NCBI GenBank assembly: GCA_963821885.1
Contig: CAWGFN010000002.1
Location: 496,001 to 560,000 of the forward strand
Length of the DNA stretch: 64,000 nt
Source: Oleiagrimonas sp963821885
GTDB taxonomy: Bacteria > Pseudomonadota > Gammaproteobacteria > Xanthomonadales > Rhodanobacteraceae
Reading direction: 5' to 3'
Numbering within the stretch: position 1 is the stretch's first letter; each line of letters starts with the position of its first letter. The notes beneath the pieces are model-generated. The model searched no databases and had not been told where the DNA came from. It worked only from the letters and a program-made list of their open reading frames with translations. Positions 8,722-17,810 of the stretch are shown in pieces. The position numbers and the translations under genes are program-made.

Positions 8722-9504
8722 CTAGAACCCGTGGCGCAGAAACCCGCCGTCGACCGCGATCAGCTCGCCGGTGACGTAGCTGGATGCCGGCAGGCACAGG
8801 AAGGCCACCGCCGCGGCCACTTCCTCCGGCTCGCCGATGCGCTGCATCGGCGTGTGTTCGAGCACCTCGTCGAGGTACTCGGGATCGGCCAGCGCCGGTT
8901 CGGAGCGCTGGGTGCGGATGTACCATGGCGCCACCGCGTTGACGCGGATGCCGTCATCGGCCCACTCGCAGGCCAGGTTGCGGCTCATCTGGTGCAGCGC
9001 CGCCTTGCTCATGCCGTAGGGCGCGCCGGTGCGCACGTGCACGATGCCCGACACCGACCCGATGTTGACGATCGCCGCATTGGCATGTTGCGCCAGGCAG
9101 GGGTGCGCCAGGCGGCACATGTCGAAGGCGCTGAACAGGTTCAGCTCGAACAGCTCGCGCAGCTCGTCCTCCGCGTATTCCAGCGCGCCGCGGTGGGTGT
9201 TGCCACCGACGTTGTTGACCAGCAACGACAGCGGCGCGCCGAGATCGGCGATCCAGTCGAACACGTCCAGGCGCTGCTCGCGCTGGGCAAGGTCGGCGGC
9301 GAAGGCACGTACCTCGACCTGCGGACATTCCTCGGCCAGCTCGCCCTGGACCTGCTCCAGGTGGTCGCCGTCCCGCGCCACCAGCAGCAGGTCCGCGCCC
9401 AGCACCGCCAGCTCGCGCGCGCAGGCCAGGCCGATGCCCTTGCTGGCGCCGGTGACCAGCGCTGTCTGTCCGTGCAGTCGCCAACTGGCAAGTCGCGGAT
9501 GCAT
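8722..9504 (-). CDS. SDR family oxidoreductase (tropinone-reductase-like)
   Basis: NAD(P)-dependent short-chain dehydrogenase of 260 residues. It has the cofactor motif TGASKGIG, NNVGGN after beta-4, the catalytic serine in NIGSVSG, and YxxxK in APYGMSKAAL, with a GELIAVDGGFLRHGF C-terminus. The opening LASWRLHGQTALVTGASKGIG resembles plant tropinone reductase-like SDRs, but the real substrate is unknown. The ATG at 9504 is chosen because family similarity starts there; the longer frame to 9633 adds unlikely arginine-rich sequence. It is transcribed alone, leftward, toward the 20-bp palindrome. Confidence 0.88.
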   Translation of the reverse strand: MHPRLASWRLHGQTALVTGASKGIGLACARELAVLGADLLLVARDGDHLEQVQGELAEECPQVEVRAFAADLAQREQRLDVFDWIADLGAPLSLLVNNVGGNTHRGALEYAEDELRELFELNLFSAFDMCRLAHPCLAQHANAAIVNIGSVSGIVHVRTGAPYGMSKAALHQMSRNLACEWADDGIRVNAVAPWYIRTQRSEPALADPEYLDEVLEHTPMQRIGEPEEVAAAVAFLCLPASSYVTGELIAVDGGFLRHGF

Positions 9505-9653
9505 TGCATTTCCCGTCCGTTCCGTGCGGCCAGCGCACCACCCGTGTGCGCCGCGCCACAACCTCCTCGCATCGTACAACGCACGCGCTTGCCGTGGGCA
9601 TCCGCGCGGGCCAGACTGCTCGGCGTCATTCACATGCCGAAAGGGGTCTCACG

Positions 9654-9890
9654 ATGTCGATGTCACGCCTTGTCCTGAGCGCCGCGCTGCTGGTCGCGCT
9701 GGCCGCCTGTTCCTCGAACTCCAACACCGACACCGCCGCCACGCCGGCTTCGGCATCCACCGCGATGCCGGCATCCAATCCGCTGACGCCGATGCTGAAC
9801 ACGCGCAATCGCGCCAAGGCCGTGGAACAGTCGCTCAAGGCGCACGACGACGCCGAGCGCAAGGCGCTGCAGGACGCGCAACAGCAATGA
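9654..9890 (+). CDS. small predicted lipoprotein
   Basis: A 78-residue product with a lipoprotein signal (SRLVLSAALLVALAAC, lipobox LAAC), then a threonine/alanine/serine-rich linker and a charged helical tail (NRAKAVEQSLKAHDDAERKALQDA) that could form a short coiled coil. The ATG at 9654 has AAGGGG about eight bases upstream; the longer frame in the same phase starting at 9504 is not credible. It is probably anchored in the outer membrane. I do not recognise a family beyond small Xanthomonadales lipoproteins, and assign no function. Confidence 0.75.
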   Translation: MSMSRLVLSAALLVALAACSSNSNTDTAATPASASTAMPASNPLTPMLNTRNRAKAVEQSLKAHDDAERKALQDAQQQ

Positions 9891-9935
9891 CCGTGCCGGT
9901 GCGCGTGGCCGCGCACCGGTGGCAAGGGCGTCAGC

Positions 9936-11792
9936 TCAGCGCGGCGCGCACAGGCAGTCGGCGTAGACGTTGAGCTTGCCCGGCTTGGCGTTCAGGAACA
10001 GATGCCACTCGGGCATCTTCCGTGCCACCTCGCCCAGCAACCAGGCCGGGGGCCGCATGCCGATGCGGGCCATGACCCGCGCCGCGCTGCTGTCGCCGAA
10101 GTTGATCATCATGCGCTGCAGGCCCGACACCGAGGTCGGCTTCATGTAGCTCACGGCCGGATGGCTGCCGAGATCGGCCTGCTGCGCCGCGTAGTCGACC
10201 GCGTCGCGCAAGCCGCCGAGCTTGTCCACGAGTCCTCGCGACAGGGCCTGGCTGCCGGTCCAAACACGGCCCTGGGCGATCGCGTCGACCTGCTTGAAAT
10301 CCTTGCCGCGCGCCTCGGCCACGTGGCCGACGAACTGGCGGTAGCCGCGATCGATGACGCTCTGCATCAGGTTCGCCAGCTGCGGATCCAGGGGCCGGGT
10401 GACGTCACCGGCGCCGGCCAGCGGCCCGACGCTGACGCCGTCGCTGTGCACGCCCAGCTTGTCCAGCATCGCCGGCGCGTTGTAGACCATGCCGAAGATG
10501 CCGATGGAACCGGTGATGGTGTTGGGCTCGGCATAGATGCGGTTGGCGTTCATGGAGATCCAGTAGCCGCCGCTGGCGGCCACGTCGCCCATCGACACCA
10601 CCACCGGCTTGCCGGCCTGGCGCAGCGCCTCGACCTGGCGGCGGATGCGCTCGGCGGCATACACCTCGCCGCCCGGCGAGTTCACCCGCAGCACCACGGC
10701 GCGCACGTGCTTGTCCATGCGCGCGCGGTACAGCATCTGCGCGGTGCTGGCGCCACCGATCTTGCCCGGCGGCTGGCGCCCATCGACGATCTCGCCCTCG
10801 GCCACCACGATGGCGACGCGATCGCGCAGGTCCGATACCGGCCGGTCCACCGCGCGCAGGTAGTCGTCCATGGCGATCGCGCGGATGCCCTCGCCCTTCT
10901 TGCCGGCCGGGACACCGTCCTTGCGCAGCATGGCGACCATCTGGCGGCGGGTGGCCATGGCGTCGACCAGGTGATCGTTCACCGCCAGCCGGGCCAGGTC
11001 GCCGTCGACGCCGGCCGCGCGCGCGGGCGCGCTGTCGAGGTCCCTGCCCAGCGCGTCCGGCTTGAGCTTGCGCAGGCGCGCCACGTCGTCGATCCACTGG
11101 CTCCACAGGCCGCCCATCCAGTAGGCATCGGCCTGCTTGGCCTGCGGCGAGGCGCGGTCGAGCACGTAGGGTTCGGCGGCGGACTTGTACTGGCCGACGC
11201 GGAACAGGTGCACGTCGACGCCGATCTTGTCCAGCAGGTCCTTGTAGAACAGGCGGTAACTGGACAGGCCGGTGATCATCAGGCCGCCCATCGGGTCGAG
11301 CATGACCTTGCTGCCGTGCGCGGCCAGGTAGTACTGGCCACGATCGAGCTCGACGCCCCACACGTCGACCGGCTTGCCGCTCTCGCGGAAGCGGTCCAGG
11401 GCCGCGCCCACCTCGCGCAACGCGGCGAAACCACCGGCATGCAGGTCGCCCGGCATCAGCAGGATGCGGCTGATGCGCGGATCCGTGCGCGCATGGTCGA
11501 TGGCCGACACCAGGTCGCGCACCTGCACTTCGCCGACCGAATCGCCGGACCACACCGCCATGGCGCGCGCCAGCGGCGCCACGCTGTACTGCTCGACCAG
11601 GCGGCCCTGGGGCTCGAGCACCAGCACGCTGCCCGAACGCACGGTGGGCCGGCCATCATGCGAGAACGCGATGGCGATCAGCAGCAGAATGCCAAAGAAC
11701 AGCACGTTGATGATGACCAGGCGGAAGATGTTGATTCCGCGCCCGATCAGCATGATGAAAGCGACGAAGCCGCTGCGTTGGGAGTCCGTCAT
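9936..11792 (-). CDS. sppA: signal peptide peptidase SppA, 67K type
   Basis: Inner-membrane serine protease that degrades signal peptides left after secretion. The product is 618 residues from the ATG at 11792, the length of E. coli SppA; a GTG two codons upstream is also possible. One N-terminal transmembrane helix (LVIINVLFFGILLLIAIAF) is followed by two tandem ClpP-like repeats. The Lys/Ser dyad is visible: lysine at about 203 in GQYKSAAEPY and serine at about 407 in GDVAASGGYW. The gene stands alone, tail to tail with the small lipoprotein gene. Identification is firm. Confidence 0.95.
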   Translation of the reverse strand: MTDSQRSGFVAFIMLIGRGINIFRLVIINVLFFGILLLIAIAFSHDGRPTVRSGSVLVLEPQGRLVEQYSVAPLARAMAVWSGDSVGEVQVRDLVSAIDHARTDPRISRILLMPGDLHAGGFAALREVGAALDRFRESGKPVDVWGVELDRGQYYLAAHGSKVMLDPMGGLMITGLSSYRLFYKDLLDKIGVDVHLFRVGQYKSAAEPYVLDRASPQAKQADAYWMGGLWSQWIDDVARLRKLKPDALGRDLDSAPARAAGVDGDLARLAVNDHLVDAMATRRQMVAMLRKDGVPAGKKGEGIRAIAMDDYLRAVDRPVSDLRDRVAIVVAEGEIVDGRQPPGKIGGASTAQMLYRARMDKHVRAVVLRVNSPGGEVYAAERIRRQVEALRQAGKPVVVSMGDVAASGGYWISMNANRIYAEPNTITGSIGIFGMVYNAPAMLDKLGVHSDGVSVGPLAGAGDVTRPLDPQLANLMQSVIDRGYRQFVGHVAEARGKDFKQVDAIAQGRVWTGSQALSRGLVDKLGGLRDAVDYAAQQADLGSHPAVSYMKPTSVSGLQRMMINFGDSSAARVMARIGMRPPAWLLGEVARKMPEWHLFLNAKPGKLNVYADCLCAPR

Positions 11793-11861
11793 GGACACGT
11801 TACCGGCTGGGACGAGAGCACCAGACTAGCCGCTCATCGGCGACCGGTCATCTGCCACAGG

Positions 11862-13250
11862 TCAGTGCCGGCTCCCGGGCACCGCCCGCAGCCAGCGACG
11901 ACTGCGCAAGGTCCGCACCAGGCGCGCGAACAGCAGCACCGCCGCCGCGCTCAGGCCCACCACCAGGCCGATCCACATGCCGCGCGCGCCCAGGTGGCGG
12001 TGGAAGGTCAGCCAGGCGCCGACGGGCATGCCCACGCCCCAGTACGCAATGGCGCTGATCAGCATCGGCACGCGGGTGTCCTTGAGTCCGCGCAGGGCGC
12101 CGTTGGAGGCCACCTGGATGCCGTCGGCGAACTGGAACAGGCCCGCCAGCACCATCAGCTGGGCCGCCAGCCCGACCACGACCGCATCGTCGCTGTACAG
12201 GCCGGCGATCCGATGCGGGATGCCCAGCATCAGGCTCGACGACACCACTTGCGCGATCAGCGCCAGCGCCACCCCGGTGTAGCTGGCGTAGCGCACCGCG
12301 CGATCATCGCGCCGGCCCGCGGCATGACCGACGCGGATGGTGATCGCCATGGCCATGCCCAGCGGCACCATGAACGCCACCGAGGCCACGTTGAGGGCAA
12401 TCTGGTGCGCCGCCGCCACGTTCTCGCCGAGCGTGGCGATGGCCAGCGCCACGGCCACGAACAGCCCACCCTCCATGAGCAGCGTGAACGCCATCGGCGC
12501 GCCCAGGTGGAGCAATTCGCCGATGACCTTCCAACGCGGCGGATCGAAGCGTTCGGTCAGGCCCAGGCCGCGATAGTTGCGGTGGCGCAGCACGTACATG
12601 GCGAATCCGATCAGCTCCAGCCACAGCACCACCGCCGTGGCGATGCCGCTGCCGCGCGCACCCAGCGAGGGCACGCCCAGGCGGCCGTACATCAGCACGT
12701 AGCCGAGCGGCGCCAGCAGCAGCAGGCCGGCAAGGCTGAACATCATCGACGGACGCGGCAGCGACAGTCCCTCGGACAGTCCGCGCAGGGTGAAATACAG
12801 GGTCAGGGCCGGCGCGCCCCAGCCGATCGCCCGCAGGAACGCGGTCACGTCCGGGCGCAGGCTCGGCACCACCCCGACCCAGTCCAGCACGAAGGCCGAA
12901 TGACGCACCGCGAAACCCAGCGCCAGGCCAAGCAGCAGGGCGATCCACAGCGCCTGGCGGATCATCGCGCCGATCTCCTGGCGGCGGCCGGCGCCGTCCA
13001 GCTGCGCCACGCTGGGCGGCACCGCCAGCATGGTGCCGATGCCGAGCAGGATCGCCAGCGTCCAGATGCCCGCGCCGGTGGTCACCGCGGCCTGCACGTG
13101 CGCATCGAGGTGGCCCGAAAGCATCGCATCGACCACGTTGGTGCCGACCGCCGCCAGTTGCGCGGCAATCAGCGGCAGCGCCAGGCGCAACATGGCGCCG
13201 GCCTCGCGCAGGGCACGCAGTCGATCAAAACGGGACAGGGGTCGGGACAC
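11862..13250 (-). CDS. MATE family efflux transporter (NorM-like)
   Basis: Cation-coupled multidrug exporter of 462 residues with about twelve hydrophobic helices in two six-helix halves. The N-terminus LRLALPLIAAQLAAVGTNVVDAMLSGHLD and the GIWTLAILLGIGTMLAVPPSVAQLDGAGR stretch match the NorM/DinF group. It is probably an inner-membrane Na+- or H+-driven exporter of cationic compounds; the substrate is not deducible. It lies 69 bases upstream of sppA on the same strand, so co-transcription is possible but not shown. Confidence 0.9.
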   Translation of the reverse strand: MSRPLSRFDRLRALREAGAMLRLALPLIAAQLAAVGTNVVDAMLSGHLDAHVQAAVTTGAGIWTLAILLGIGTMLAVPPSVAQLDGAGRRQEIGAMIRQALWIALLLGLALGFAVRHSAFVLDWVGVVPSLRPDVTAFLRAIGWGAPALTLYFTLRGLSEGLSLPRPSMMFSLAGLLLLAPLGYVLMYGRLGVPSLGARGSGIATAVVLWLELIGFAMYVLRHRNYRGLGLTERFDPPRWKVIGELLHLGAPMAFTLLMEGGLFVAVALAIATLGENVAAAHQIALNVASVAFMVPLGMAMAITIRVGHAAGRRDDRAVRYASYTGVALALIAQVVSSSLMLGIPHRIAGLYSDDAVVVGLAAQLMVLAGLFQFADGIQVASNGALRGLKDTRVPMLISAIAYWGVGMPVGAWLTFHRHLGARGMWIGLVVGLSAAAVLLFARLVRTLRSRRWLRAVPGSRH

Positions 13251-13785
13251 GATTCTTGCCGAAACCGGGCAAAAAGGCCGCCCATTCTAGCGCTCTGTGG
13301 CCCTGGCCGCGGCGCCGGTCCTCATACCTGCCATGACAGGTTCAGCGCCGTGCGCCGGTCCGGTTGTGCACAATGCCGCCAGCGTCTCGCGGTTTCATGA
13401 GCCGCCACCGAATACGGCTCGCCCGCCCTCCATACGCATATCTCAAGTTATTGTTTTAAAAGTCTTATTTCGCGCTGGTTAAAGATTCACCAATACGTAA
13501 CAAGCCCCGCGCCCATGCGCCCCGCGTGGCTTGATCCCAGCCACGTCCACAGAGTTATCCACAACTTTTGTGGATAACCGCGAAAACGTCAGCCGAGCCG
13601 GCACTTAGCTCGATTTCCAAGGGAAACGCTGAAGATTGCCGTGTATCTGAAAACCCTGCGGCCGTGCGCCCGGCTGCCGTCGGGACTACATCGCACGCAC
13701 TATGTCACCCGGCCTAGTCCGTGCGTGTTCCATGCCCGCACCCGCGGGCCTTGTGCAAGAATCGGCCGCTCATCCGGGGGGACGC
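13251..13785. other. intergenic region between the MATE and DUF3667 genes, with AT-rich block and DnaA boxes
   Basis: This 535-base gap separates divergent genes. No credible coding sequence was seen; the reading frame that runs from 13641 into priA is only a high-GC open frame. Two things stand out. One is an AT-rich stretch (about 13436-13503), conspicuous in this GC-rich sequence. The other is a pair of perfect DnaA boxes in inverted orientation (13555-13577). A short inverted repeat ACCTG-N6-CAGGT lies near 13327 and a TTGTGCACAA palindrome near 13366. Confidence 0.6.
13554..13578. promoter_or_regulatory. head-to-head pair of perfect DnaA boxes
   Basis: TTATCCACA at 13555-13563 and its inverted match TGTGGATAA at 13569-13577 form an inverted repeat with 11-base arms (GTTATCCACAA and its complement) and a 3-base spacer. 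Both match the high-affinity DnaA consensus. They sit about 50 bases beyond the AT-rich block and about 1.4 kb before priA. Such a site could be a DnaA titration or regulatory site. It could also be part of an origin-like region, but dnaA, rpmH and dnaN are not in the window. Confidence 0.6.
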
Positions 13786-14898
13786 ATGCAGGACATCCAG
13801 GTTTTCCAGGGCGCGCGCTGCACCAATTGCGGCGAGCCTTTGCAAGGCGCCTACTGCCATCGCTGCGGACAGTCCGTGCACAGCGTGCTGCGCCCGGTGC
13901 ACGGCTTGCTGGAGGAGACGGTCGAGACGGTGCTGCACATCGACAGCCGGATCGTGCACACGCTGCCCAGGTTGTTCCTCAATCCGGGCTTCCTGACCCT
14001 GGAATATTTCGCCGGACGCCGCGTGCGCTATATCGCCCCGTTCCGGCTCATGTTCGTGCTGTGCCTGCTGGCCTTCTTCGCGCTGCACTGGTCGGTCGAT
14101 CACATCGACACGATCAGGAGCAACCTGGTCAGGATCCAGGACAGCGCCACCCCCAACGGCCCCGGCTTCGCCGACGCCCGCACGCCCGAGGAGGTGCGCA
14201 CCTCGCTGCAGGCACGGCTCGCCGACCTCGCGCGCACCCGGCTGGACCCCGATGTCCCGGCCCTGGGGCGCCAGCAAATCGCGCGCAGCGAACACGTCCT
14301 GCGCATGCAGGCCAACCTTCGCCTGGCGCAGCTGGGCGCGCCGGCGTTGCCCATCCCGCCCACCGCCGTCCCGGCGCCCGCCAATGCCTCCAGCGCCGCC
14401 ACGCCGGACACGCTGTCGCGCATCGCGGCCAACTGGCAGGCCTTCAGCGAAGGCACGCCCCGTCAGCGCGAGGCCGCCCGGAAACGCATGATCGAGGGCA
14501 TCTTCGGCACGCTGCCGCAGGCCCTGCTGCTGATGGCGCCACTGTTCGCATTGCTGCTGAAGGTCGCCTACCTGTTCAAGCGCCGCCTGTACATGGAGCA
14601 CCTGATCGTGGCCCTGCACAGCCACGCCTTCCTGTTCCTCGGCCTGCTCCTGCTCACCGGCCTGGGCCTGCTCGATCACGTGCTGATGCCCTACGCCGCC
14701 TGGGTGGATGCCCCGCTGGGCTGGCTGACCCGGGCCCTGCTGCTGTGGGTGCCGGTGTATCTGCTGATCATGCAGAAGCGCGTCTACCGGCAGGGCTGGC
14801 CGGCGACGGTGTGGAAGTTCCTGTGGATCGGGACGATCTACAGCCTCCTGCTGATCTGCGTGGTCACCGCCGGCCTGATGTTCGGCCTGGCGCACTGA
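13786..14898 (+). CDS. DUF3667-type membrane protein with N-terminal zinc ribbon
   Basis: The 370-residue product opens with a CxxC...CxxC zinc-ribbon-like motif (ARCTNCGEPLQGAYCHRCGQS). An amphipathic region follows, then a block (LNPGFLTLEYFAGRRVRYIAPFRLMFVLCLLAFFAL) matching the DUF3667 family, and several transmembrane helices in the last third. A long hydrophilic, alanine/proline-containing segment (about residues 105-240) separates the first and later membrane helices. The ATG at 13786 has a strong GGGGGGA Shine-Dalgarno. The function of the family is unknown. It sits just before priA on the same strand, 62 bases away. Confidence 0.75.
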   Translation: MQDIQVFQGARCTNCGEPLQGAYCHRCGQSVHSVLRPVHGLLEETVETVLHIDSRIVHTLPRLFLNPGFLTLEYFAGRRVRYIAPFRLMFVLCLLAFFALHWSVDHIDTIRSNLVRIQDSATPNGPGFADARTPEEVRTSLQARLADLARTRLDPDVPALGRQQIARSEHVLRMQANLRLAQLGAPALPIPPTAVPAPANASSAATPDTLSRIAANWQAFSEGTPRQREAARKRMIEGIFGTLPQALLLMAPLFALLLKVAYLFKRRLYMEHLIVALHSHAFLFLGLLLLTGLGLLDHVLMPYAAWVDAPLGWLTRALLLWVPVYLLIMQKRVYRQGWPATVWKFLWIGTIYSLLLICVVTAGLMFGLAH

Positions 14899-14960
14899 TC
14901 GCGCCTTCCACCCGGCATCTTTCCCGGTTCACGGACGGCGCGCCCGGCTACACTTGCCGC

Positions 14961-17141
14961 ATGCCCGCTGTCCTGCGCATCGCCCTGCCGGTCCCGCTGC
15001 CGCGCCTGTTCGACTACCTGCCGCCCGACGCTGCCACCGACATCGCGCCCGGCACCCGGGTGAAGGTGCCGTTCGGCCGTGGCACGCGGGTCGGCGTGGT
15101 GGTCGAGGTCGCCGACGGCAGCGCCCTGCCCGCGCACCAGCTCAAGCGCGTGCAACGCGTGCTGGACAGCGAACCCTTGCTTGACGCGGAGCTGCTCTCT
15201 GCGCTCATGCGGGCCGCCGACTACTGGCTCGGCGCGCCCGGCGAGGTGCTGTTCAATGCCCTGCCCGCCGCGCTGCGCCAGGACAAGCCCTGGCCGCGCA
15301 CCGGCGAGGAGCGCTGGCGCCTGACCGCGACCGGACGCGATCCGCGACAGACGGCCCGGCGCCGCGGCCGCACGCGCAGCCTGCTCGACCACCTGGCCGC
15401 AGGCGACTGCCGCGAGAGCGAGCTGGACCTGCAGCTGCCAGGTTGGCGCGATTCCGCGCGGCGCCTGCTCAAGGCCGGGCTGGTCGCCTGCGACATCGTG
15501 CACGAGGCCCCTGCCGCGCCGCCCGCGCAGGCCGGGCCCGAACTCAACGACGGCCAGCGCCAGGCCATCGACGCCATCGGCGCCGACCTCGGCCGGTTTG
15601 CCCCGTTCCTCTTGCACGGCGTCACCGGCAGCGGCAAGACCGAGGTCTACATCCATCTCATCCAGCGCGCCCTCGCCGCCGGTCGCCAGTGCCTGCTGCT
15701 GGTCCCGGAGATCGGCCTGGCGCCGCAGACGGTGGCGCGCCTGCGCGCGCGACTGGGCGTGCCGGTGGACGTGCTGCACTCCAATCTTTCCGACGGCGCG
15801 CGCGCCGGCGCCTGGCTGCGCGCGCGCGCCGGACACGCGCGGGTGATCCTGGGCACGCGCTCGGCCGTGTTCACGCCGCTGCCCGAAGCCGGCCTGATCC
15901 TGGTCGACGAGGAACACGACACCGCCTACAAGCAGCAGGAGGGCTTTCGCTATCACGCGCGCGACCTGGCGGTGATGCGCGCGCAACGCCTGGACGTGCC
16001 GATCGTGCTCGGCTCGGCCACGCCCTCGCTGGAGTCCCTGGCCAACGTCGATGCCGGTCGCTACCGGCGACTGGACCTGCGCCAGCGCACCGGCGCGCAC
16101 AGCACGCCGCCACGCGCGGAGATCCTCGACGTGCGCGGGCAGTCGCTGCAACACGGACTGTCCAATGCGTTGCTGGCGGCGCTCGATGCCTGCCTCGAGC
16201 GCGGCGAACAGGCCCTGATCTTCCGCAATCGTCGCGGCTATGCGCCCCTGCTGACCTGCCATCTGTGCGGCTGGCACGCCGAATGCCCACGCTGCGAAAA
16301 GCCCCTGGCCCTGCACCAGGGGCGCCATCGCCTGGTCTGCCACCACTGCGACCTCGAACGCCCGGTGCCCGAGGCCTGCCCGCAATGCGGCAACCCGGGC
16401 CTGTTCCGCCAGGGCCACGGCACCGAACGCCTCGAGGAGGTGCTGCAGACCCGCTACGGCGACATCCCGGTACTGCGCATCGACCGCGAGACCACGCGCC
16501 GCCGCGACGCCTTCGAGGACCTTCTCGGCCCGCTCGCCGACGGCCGCCCGGCGGTGCTGGTGGGCACCCAGATGCTGGCCAAGGGCCACGACCTGCCCAA
16601 TCTCACCCTGGTCGCCATCACCAGCATCGACGAGGGCCTGCACAGCCTGGATTTCCGCGCCAACGAGCGCCTGGCGCAGCTGATCGTGCAGGTCGCCGGC
16701 CGCGCCGGCCGCGCCGGCAAGCCGGGCCGCGTGCTGCTGCAGACCCACCATCCCGAGCACCCGCTGCTGCAGACATTGCTGCATCGCGGCTACAGCGCCA
16801 CCTGCGCGCAGATGCTCGAGGAGCGCCGTGCCCTGCAGCTGCCGCCCTTCGCCCACCAGGCCCTGCTGCGCGCGGAAGCCACGCGCCGCGAACATGTCGA
16901 ACGCTTCCTCGCCACCGCCCGTGCCGCGCTCGGCGAGGCGCCCGCGTTGCGGGTCACCGGCCCGATGGCCGCGCCCATGGCCCTGCGCGCCGGACGCCAT
17001 CGTGGCCAGGTGCTGCTGGAAGCCGATGCGCGCGGCCCCCTGCATGCGGTGCTGCGCCCCTGGCGCGAGGCGCTGGCCGCGCTCGAGGACGCGCGGCGGG
17101 TGCGCTGGTCGATCGACGTGGATCCGGTCGATCTTTATTGA
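14961..17141 (+). CDS. priA: primosomal protein N' (replication restart helicase PriA)
   Basis: A 726-residue 3'-5' helicase that recognises stalled forks and reloads the replisome. It starts with the PriA DNA-binding domain (LRIALPVPLPRLFDYLPP). A DEAH-type helicase follows, with Walker A GVTGSGKTEVYI, the DEEH box (LVDEEHDTAYKQQEG) and GSATPSLES. An eight-cysteine zinc-binding insert comes next (CHLCGWHAECPRCEKPL, CHHCDLERPVPEACPQCG), then helicase lobe 2 with GTQMLAKGHD and QVAGRAGRAGKPG. The ATG at 14961 is where homology starts, although the frame is open 1.3 kb further upstream. All expected motifs are intact. Confidence 0.96.
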   Translation: MPAVLRIALPVPLPRLFDYLPPDAATDIAPGTRVKVPFGRGTRVGVVVEVADGSALPAHQLKRVQRVLDSEPLLDAELLSALMRAADYWLGAPGEVLFNALPAALRQDKPWPRTGEERWRLTATGRDPRQTARRRGRTRSLLDHLAAGDCRESELDLQLPGWRDSARRLLKAGLVACDIVHEAPAAPPAQAGPELNDGQRQAIDAIGADLGRFAPFLLHGVTGSGKTEVYIHLIQRALAAGRQCLLLVPEIGLAPQTVARLRARLGVPVDVLHSNLSDGARAGAWLRARAGHARVILGTRSAVFTPLPEAGLILVDEEHDTAYKQQEGFRYHARDLAVMRAQRLDVPIVLGSATPSLESLANVDAGRYRRLDLRQRTGAHSTPPRAEILDVRGQSLQHGLSNALLAALDACLERGEQALIFRNRRGYAPLLTCHLCGWHAECPRCEKPLALHQGRHRLVCHHCDLERPVPEACPQCGNPGLFRQGHGTERLEEVLQTRYGDIPVLRIDRETTRRRDAFEDLLGPLADGRPAVLVGTQMLAKGHDLPNLTLVAITSIDEGLHSLDFRANERLAQLIVQVAGRAGRAGKPGRVLLQTHHPEHPLLQTLLHRGYSATCAQMLEERRALQLPPFAHQALLRAEATRREHVERFLATARAALGEAPALRVTGPMAAPMALRAGRHRGQVLLEADARGPLHAVLRPWREALAALEDARRVRWSIDVDPVDLY

Positions 17142-17168
17142 CGGACCGGCCCGGGCGTTCCGCGGCCC

Positions 17169-17274
17169 GTAGCCCGGATAAGCGAAGCGCATCCGGGGAT
17201 CATCGCCATGACCGGCATCCGGTCGCGCTTGCACATTCATCCCCGGAGGCGGCCGACGGCCTTGTCCGGGCTAC
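17169..17274. repeat. GTAGCCCGGA-type palindromic repeat, copy 1
   Basis: It begins GTAGCCCGGATAAGCGAAGC and ends CTTGTCCGGGCTAC, so the ends are inverted repeats. The inner CATCCGGGGA is mirrored later by TCCCCGG. Two complete relatives occur near 49259 and 49578 and a truncated one near 49088. It resembles the non-coding palindromic elements widespread between genes of high-GC gammaproteobacteria. Confidence 0.75.
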
Positions 17275-17424
17275 GTGACTTGATTGAATGGGCTGGATCT
17301 TGATCACTTACCTGTCGCGGCGCGGCAACGCAGCCAGCCAGCCAGCGGGCCATTCCAGGCAAATGCTGCCGATACGCTTCCTGTCGTCCATCAAGAGCGG
17401 TTTCGTCCGGCTGAAGCCGGCCGA

Positions 17425-17720
17425 GCTACTTCTCTTGCTTGTCCAAGAGAAGTAGCCAAGAGAAAGACACCCCGGCGTCCGCGCCCTACGCGCCTTCGGC
17501 GCTCCGGGTTCGCTGCGGGCTCCGGGGGTGTTCCGACAGCACATCCTGTGCTGACGAAACACTGGCGCACATCCTAAGTGCGCCACCCTTCGGGCCTGAT
17601 CCTCCGCCCTCCGCCGCTTCCGAAGGGGAATGGAGCGCGCTTCGCGCGCCGCGCTCGCCCGCGAGCGCTGGAGTCGCACCTCGGCACATCGACGGATTCC
17701 TGAAAAACTGCACGCACCAC
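17425..17720. repeat. intergenic element starting with a TACTTCTCTTG hairpin
   Basis: The start is a perfect inverted repeat with 13-base arms (GCTACTTCTCTTG at 17425-17437, its complement at 17444-17456) and a six-base loop. The following roughly 260 bases (AAGAGAAAGACACCCC..., GGTGTTCCGACAGCACATCC..., GGAATGGAGCGCGCTTCGCGCGC...) match in style a non-coding repeat I recall from Xanthomonadales genomes, which often attracts spurious gene calls. The right boundary is a guess. No transposase is associated. Confidence 0.5.
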
Positions 17721-17810
17721 TTTGCAGTTCTCGCCCTTGGTCGAGTCACTCACCCCATACGCGCCATGTCAAAATGACCCGATAAACCCACAGACAAGAA
17801 AGCCCGCCCC

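Larger units (their letters stand above)
17142..17810. other. repeat-filled gap between priA and tal
   Basis: This 669-base region has no convincing gene; short frames on both strands look like translations of repeats. It holds a GTAGCCCGGA palindromic element (17169-17274), then about 120 bases without clear features. A longer element follows that begins with a 13-bp perfect hairpin (17425-17456) and runs to about 17720. The promoter of tal should lie in the last 100 bases, but no clear -35/-10 pair could be picked. Confidence 0.6.

Noticed and set aside
13436..13578. Chromosomal replication origin
   Set aside because: Only two strong DnaA boxes, and dnaA, dnaN, rpmH and gidA are absent; kept as a finding, not called as oriC.
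14838..17240. An 800-codon frame antisense to priA
   Set aside because: Shadow of a well-supported helicase gene; the Gln/Ala/Gly-rich translation has no recognisable domain.
17284..17777. Short hypothetical genes in the priA-tal gap
   Set aside because: They are translations of a repetitive element and conflict on both strands.
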